The position numbers were made by a program, and so were the translations under genes. The notes below the pieces were generated by a model. That model was not told where the DNA came from, searched no databases, and saw only the letters and a list, made by a program, of their open reading frames with translations. Below are positions 6,321-9,298 of a DNA stretch of 9,298 nucleotides, one piece after another (within the stretch, counting starts at the first letter, position 1; every line of letters begins with the position of its first letter). Origin of the DNA: an uncultured Oscillospiraceae bacterium (GTDB taxonomy: Bacteria; Bacillota; Clostridia; Oscillospirales; Acutalibacteraceae); the NCBI GenBank assembly GCA_900549055.1, contig URNB01000083.1:1-9298 (forward strand). The letters are read 5' to 3'.

Positions 6321-6908
6321 TCAATATTTTCTGAAGCAGCCTACCACCTTACCGATGACATGCGGGTCTTCGGGATAAATCGGTGAATAATCGGGGTTTT
6401 CGGGCATGAATATAATTCTTCCGTCCCGAATCAATAGGCGCTTGACGGTTGCCTCGTCACCGTCCATTCCGATAACAATATCGCCGTTTCGGCAGGTTTT
6501 GTTTTTATCGGCTATTATAACATCTCCGTCGAGTATTCCGGCGTCACGCATTGAAAGCCCCGAAACCCGCAAAGCAAAAAGACCCTCGGAATTTTTTGAG
6601 GGGTACGGTATATAATCCTCAATTTCCTCAACAGCCAATATGGGCTGACCGGCAGTAATCTTGCCGACGACCGGCACCAAGGACGAATCGTACTCCATAT
6701 CGAGCCGAATCGCACGGGAGGACTTTGCGTCCCTTATAATATAGCCCTCTTCTTCGAGTATGCTTAAGATAGAATGAACGGTCGATGTGGATTTTATCCC
6801 GGTAGCGGCGCATATCTCCCTGACCGTCGGCGGAATGCCGCCGTTCATTTCCTTTATAAGATAATTATAAACAGCAAGCTGTTTTTCGGTAAGAGGTGAT
6901 TTTGACAT
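6321..6908 (-). CDS. lexA: LexA, SOS-response repressor
   Basis: LexA represses DNA-damage genes and cleaves itself when stimulated by RecA filaments. The 195-residue protein has an N-terminal winged helix (about 1-68, with IPPTVREICAATGIKSTSTV and EEEGYIIRD). A linker follows, then the S24 peptidase domain. The cleavage bond is Ala86-Gly87 in VGKITAGQPI. The catalytic dyad is Ser119 in VSGLSMRDAGILDGD and Lys156 in DEATVKRL. Everything needed for self-cleavage is intact. GGAG lies 7 bases before the ATG. The upstream promoter contains a perfect SOS box, so LexA should repress its own operon, lexA-rnhA-queT-GNAT. Confidence 0.98.
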   Translation of the reverse strand: MSKSPLTEKQLAVYNYLIKEMNGGIPPTVREICAATGIKSTSTVHSILSILEEEGYIIRDAKSSRAIRLDMEYDSSLVPVVGKITAGQPILAVEEIEDYIPYPSKNSEGLFALRVSGLSMRDAGILDGDVIIADKNKTCRNGDIVIGMDGDEATVKRLLIRDGRIIFMPENPDYSPIYPEDPHVIGKVVGCFRKY

Positions 6909-6954
6909 AGACTGTCTCCGTTCTCCGCCTTATATATCACGGGCGGTTTTTATG

Positions 6955-6968
6955 CGAACCTTTGTTCT
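6955..6968 (-). promoter_or_regulatory. SOS box (LexA operator)
   Basis: CGAACCTTTGTTCT on the + strand contains the perfect inverted repeat GAAC-N4-GTTC (6956-6967), the Gram-positive LexA site. It lies immediately downstream of the -10 element, covering the predicted transcription start (~6966) of lexA, the right place for repression. It is the only such site I noticed in the window. Confidence 0.9.
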
Positions 6969-6972
6969 TTTT

Positions 6973-7001
6973 ATTATAGCACCTTGAAAGCCGCTCTGCA
7001 A
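6973..7001 (-). promoter_or_regulatory. lexA operon promoter
   Basis: On the - strand TTGCAG (7001-6996) and a perfect TATAAT (6978-6973) are separated by 17 bases. Transcription should start near 6966, inside the SOS box, leaving a leader of about 58 bases before the lexA ATG. Confidence 0.75.
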
Positions 7002-7040
7002 CTGTTTTTTCCGTCATTCGGCATTTACGGTGCGGGACTT

Positions 7041-7460
7041 TCAGCACTCGTCTTCCTTTTTAATCTTATTGCCGAAGGCATAAAGCTTTATTATAACAAA
7101 GGTTATGGGACCTCCCGCCGCAGTGGCTAATACGGTCGCCCAAAACTGATCCATTTTCCAAAGATTTATCGTTATAAAGGAAACCAGCGTATATATTATC
7201 AGATTCGGTATGTAGGATATTAAAAAGCGCAGATATTTTCTCAATTTCAGCCGGCTTTTAAAGACAATAATACTGTTGAGTATATAATTAATCGTGAGCG
7301 ATACGAAAAAGCCGATATGCGCCGCAACATTTTCCTGCACCTTAAAATGCGCCAGCCATGAAAAAAACGCAGTGTTAAAGGTGTTTACTATACCTATTGA
7401 GCAAAAGCCCAGAAACTTCCTGTTGATAAATGTTTTTTTAAGGCGGTTTAAAAACGTCAA
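7041..7460 (-). CDS. GtrA-family membrane protein
   Basis: GtrA-like proteins are small four-helix membrane proteins linked to moving or modifying lipid-linked sugars for surface polysaccharides; the biochemical role is only partly known. From the TTG at 7460 the product has 139 residues with four predicted membrane segments at about 16-37, 44-67, 78-100 and 106-128. The family pattern is visible: FCSIGIVNTFNT, a second segment ending SLTINYILNSIIVFKS, and FVIIKLYAFG at the end. An ATG at 7535 is in frame but lies upstream of, or within, the promoter. GAGGTG lies 6 bases before the TTG, so the TTG is preferred. No glycosyltransferase partner is next to it. It is transcribed divergently from guaA. 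Confidence 0.8.
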   Translation of the reverse strand: MTFLNRLKKTFINRKFLGFCSIGIVNTFNTAFFSWLAHFKVQENVAAHIGFFVSLTINYILNSIIVFKSRLKLRKYLRFLISYIPNLIIYTLVSFITINLWKMDQFWATVLATAAGGPITFVIIKLYAFGNKIKKEDEC

Positions 7461-7506
7461 TGCTTTCACCTCGCAAAAAAATAAAGTACTGTACCGAGCA
7501 GATAGT

Positions 7507-7535
7507 ATTATAACAAAACCGGACGAAAAAGACAA
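7507..7535 (-). promoter_or_regulatory. Predicted gtrA-family gene promoter
   Basis: On the - strand TTGTCT (7535-7530) and TATAAT (7512-7507) are 17 bases apart, predicting a start near 7500 and a ~40-base leader. This supports translation from the TTG at 7460 rather than the longer frame from 7535. Confidence 0.6.
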
Positions 7536-7571
7536 GCCCGCTTTTTTCGTTAAAAAAATGAGGTTTGGGGA

Positions 7572-7600
7572 TAGACAAACGGAATTCTTTATTATATAAT
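7572..7600 (+). promoter_or_regulatory. Predicted guaA promoter
   Basis: TAGACA (7572-7577) and TATAAT (7595-7600) are separated by 17 bases, giving a transcription start near 7607 and an ~84-base leader. It lies about 37 bases from the divergent promoter on the other strand. Confidence 0.65.
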
Positions 7601-7610
7601 ATATTTAAGC

Positions 7611-7667
7611 TGCGTCACGGCGAAGAAAGCTCGCCGAAAAAGGCAGTATGCATTTTTTGCCGACGCA
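7611..7667 (+). ncRNA. Possible three-way-junction structure in the guaA leader
   Basis: The guaA leader can fold into an outer stem TGCGTC (7611-7616) with GACGCA (7662-7667). This encloses one perfect hairpin, GGCGA/TCGCC with a 7-base loop, and a weaker one, GGCA(G)/(T)TGCC. The size and shape recall small riboswitches, but I do not see the conserved junction bases of the purine class, and there is no terminator-like poly-T. It is a hand-folded candidate only. Confidence 0.3.
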
Positions 7668-7690
7668 TAAACGGCAGAACGGAGATTGAA

Positions 7691-9217
7691 ATGGAAAAGA
7701 TTTTAGTGCTTGATTTCGGCGGTCAGTATAACCAGCTTATCGCCAGGCGCGTAAGAGAGAATAATGTCTATTCGGAGATTCGTCCCTACACCGCCCCGAT
7801 CGAAGAAATAAAGGCAGCGGACTACAAAGGAATAATTTTAACCGGCGGGCCGAAAAGCGTTTACGGCGAAAACGCCGTGCTTTACAGCCGCGAGCTTTTT
7901 GAGCTCGGAATACCTGTAATGGGCATTTGCTACGGCGCGCAGCTTATGGCGCACATGCTCGGCGGCGAGGTGACCGCGGGTGCCAGCGAATACGGCAAGG
8001 TTGAAGTAAAGGTTGATAACGGCAGCAAGCTTTTTGCGGATATCCCCCCGAAAACCGTTTGCTGGATGAGCCATACCGATTACATAAGGCAGGTGCCGCT
8101 CGGCTTTAAGATTGTCGGCAAAACCGATGTTTGCCCTGTCGCCGCAATGGAAAACCCGAAGGACAGGCTCTATGCCGTTCAATTCCACCCCGAGGTTATG
8201 CACACTCCGCTCGGCTCTAAAATGATAAGGAACTTTATATACAATGTCTGCGGCTGCAAGGGCGAATGGACAATGTCCTCCTTCACCTCCCGCACAATTG
8301 ACGCGCTCAAAGCCAAAATCGGTGATAAAAAGGTGCTCTGCGCCCTTTCCGGCGGGGTTGACAGTTCGGTTGCCGCTCTGCTTTTGCACAAGGCGGTCGG
8401 CGATAATCTCACCTGCATTTTTGTTGACCACGGTCTGCTTCGAAAGGACGAAGCAAAGCAGGTAAACGACCTTTTCAGAGGTACATACAACATTAATCTT
8501 ATATCAATCGATGCGTCGGAGCAGTTTTTGGGTCAGCTCCGCGGAATCAGCGATCCAGAGCAAAAGCGCAAGATAATCGGCAGAGAATTTATCCGCGTGT
8601 TTGAAGCCGAAGCCAAAAAGATCGGCAAGGTTGACTATCTTGTTCAGGGTACGATTTACCCCGACTGCATAGAATCCGGCGTGGGCGATGCCGCACTTAT
8701 AAAAAGCCATCACAATGTCGGCGGTCTCCCCGACCATGTTGATTTTGATGAGATAATAGAGCCGCTCCGAGACCTGTTTAAGGATGAGGTTCGCAAGGTC
8801 GGCCTTGAGCTTGATATGCCCGAAAACATGGTTTACCGTCAGCCCTTCCCGGGACCCGGACTCGGCGTTCGCATTATCGGCGAGCTCACCCGCGAGAAAA
8901 TTGCCATTCTGCAGGATGCCGACGCAATCTTCCGCGAGGAAGTGGCAAACGCCGGGCTTGACAGAGAAATCGGTCAGTATTTCGCTGTGCTTACAAATAT
9001 GCGCTCGGTAGGCGTTATGGGCGATTTCAGAACTTACGACTACACCGTGGCTCTCCGCGCCGTAACAACCGGCGACTTTATGACGGCAGACTGGGCGCGC
9101 ATCCCGTATGAGGTGCTTGACGCCGCCTCCCGCCGCATAGTAAACGAGGTCAAGGGCGTTAACCGCATTGTGTACGATATAACCTCCAAACCCCCGGCAA
9201 CTATTGAGTGGGAGTAA
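7691..9217 (+). CDS. guaA: GMP synthase (glutamine-hydrolysing)
   Basis: GuaA makes GMP from XMP, ATP and glutamine, the last step of guanine nucleotide synthesis. The 508-residue product is complete. Residues 1-190 are the class I glutamine amidotransferase domain, with Cys80 in MGICYGAQ, His166 and Glu168 in QFHPEV. From about 200 comes the ATP-pyrophosphatase domain, with P-loop SGGVDSS at 220-226. The C-terminal dimerisation domain contains FPGPGLGVRI and ends KPPATIEWE. The ATG at 7691 is chosen because GGAG lies 6 bases upstream and MEKILVLDFGGQYNQLIARR is the family start; an in-frame TTG at 7565 would lie upstream of the predicted transcript. It has its own promoter and terminator, so it is probably monocistronic. 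Confidence 0.98.
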   Translation: MEKILVLDFGGQYNQLIARRVRENNVYSEIRPYTAPIEEIKAADYKGIILTGGPKSVYGENAVLYSRELFELGIPVMGICYGAQLMAHMLGGEVTAGASEYGKVEVKVDNGSKLFADIPPKTVCWMSHTDYIRQVPLGFKIVGKTDVCPVAAMENPKDRLYAVQFHPEVMHTPLGSKMIRNFIYNVCGCKGEWTMSSFTSRTIDALKAKIGDKKVLCALSGGVDSSVAALLLHKAVGDNLTCIFVDHGLLRKDEAKQVNDLFRGTYNINLISIDASEQFLGQLRGISDPEQKRKIIGREFIRVFEAEAKKIGKVDYLVQGTIYPDCIESGVGDAALIKSHHNVGGLPDHVDFDEIIEPLRDLFKDEVRKVGLELDMPENMVYRQPFPGPGLGVRIIGELTREKIAILQDADAIFREEVANAGLDREIGQYFAVLTNMRSVGVMGDFRTYDYTVALRAVTTGDFMTADWARIPYEVLDAASRRIVNEVKGVNRIVYDITSKPPATIEWE

Positions 9218-9261
9218 TCGCCACTTACCCGAAAACCCTTTATTTTCAAGGTCACTGAAAA

Positions 9262-9293
9262 AGTCAGATCTACAAAGTAGGTCTGGCTTTTTT
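9262..9293 (+). terminator. Intrinsic terminator after guaA
   Basis: AGTCAGATCTAC (9262-9273) pairs over 12 positions, two of them G-T wobbles, with GTAGGTCTGGCT (9277-9288) across an AAA loop. Six T (9288-9293) follow. It lies 44 bases after the guaA stop and is a textbook Rho-independent terminator. Confidence 0.9.
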
Positions 9294-9298
9294 AGTTA

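Noticed and set aside
7611..7667. Canonical purine riboswitch in the guaA leader
   Set aside because: The shape is similar, but the conserved junction and loop bases of the class are not visible; kept only as a generic structured-leader candidate.
7565..7690. Longer GuaA starting at TTG 7565 (42 extra residues)
   Set aside because: The predicted promoter lies inside this stretch, the extra residues have no family similarity, and ATG 7691 has a good ribosome-binding site.
7838..8431. Long - strand frame inside guaA
   Set aside because: It is antisense to a fully conserved gene, has no recognisable motif and no ribosome-binding site; a shadow frame.
1..9298. CRISPR array, tRNA/rRNA genes, insertion sequences, novel defence system
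   Set aside because: I found no spaced direct repeats, tRNA-like cloverleaf, transposase, terminal inverted repeats or defence-type domains in reading both strands.

Overview
The window looks like two unrelated pieces of bacterial chromosome joined at about position 2980. Positions 1 to ~2980 carry the start of a Bacteroidales-type S10 ribosomal-protein operon on the + strand, in the order L3-L4-L23-L2-S19-L22. Positions ~2980 to 9298 look like a Clostridia (Bacillota) chromosome with ordinary housekeeping and regulatory genes on both strands. Three observations support the switch. The left-hand proteins resemble Bacteroidota ribosomal proteins, while the right-hand genes and signals are Clostridia-like. 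The left-hand genes lack Shine-Dalgarno sequences, while most right-hand genes have a clear one. The L22 frame also runs directly into the antisense strand of a truncated membrane-transport gene. The most economical explanation is a chimeric (metagenomic) contig rather than a real gene transfer.

Left part: L3 enters the window without its first ~44 residues and has a one-base frameshift near position 221. The other genes are tightly packed: L3 and L4 overlap by one base, and gaps of 3, 5, 19 and 36 bases follow. They read as intact up to the join inside or just after the L22 C-terminus. L16, L29, S3 and the rest of the expected operon do not follow.

Right part: a truncated ECF-type transporter S component (- strand) faces a MocR/PdxR-like regulator (+ strand) across a 120-base divergent promoter region. 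Then, on the - strand, comes a compact operon lexA-rnhA-queT-GNAT acetyltransferase. Its start and stop codons abut or overlap, and it is preceded by a good sigma-70-type promoter with a perfect GAAC-N4-GTTC SOS box over the predicted transcription start. Upstream of lexA lies a gtrA-family membrane protein gene (- strand), transcribed divergently from guaA (GMP synthase, + strand). Recognisable promoters serve both. guaA has a structured-looking 5' leader and is followed by a strong intrinsic terminator at the right edge.

Functionally the right part combines DNA-damage control (LexA autoregulation and, through the operon, RNase HI), vitamin and cofactor salvage (QueT, the ECF S component with its MocR regulator), purine synthesis (GuaA) and surface-glycan-related membrane chemistry (GtrA). 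I see no mobile element, CRISPR array, tRNA, rRNA or convincing new defence-type system. The most useful points for a reader are the chimeric join, the L3 frameshift, the SOS-controlled lexA-rnhA-queT-GNAT operon, the divergent MocR/ECF pair and the guaA leader structure.
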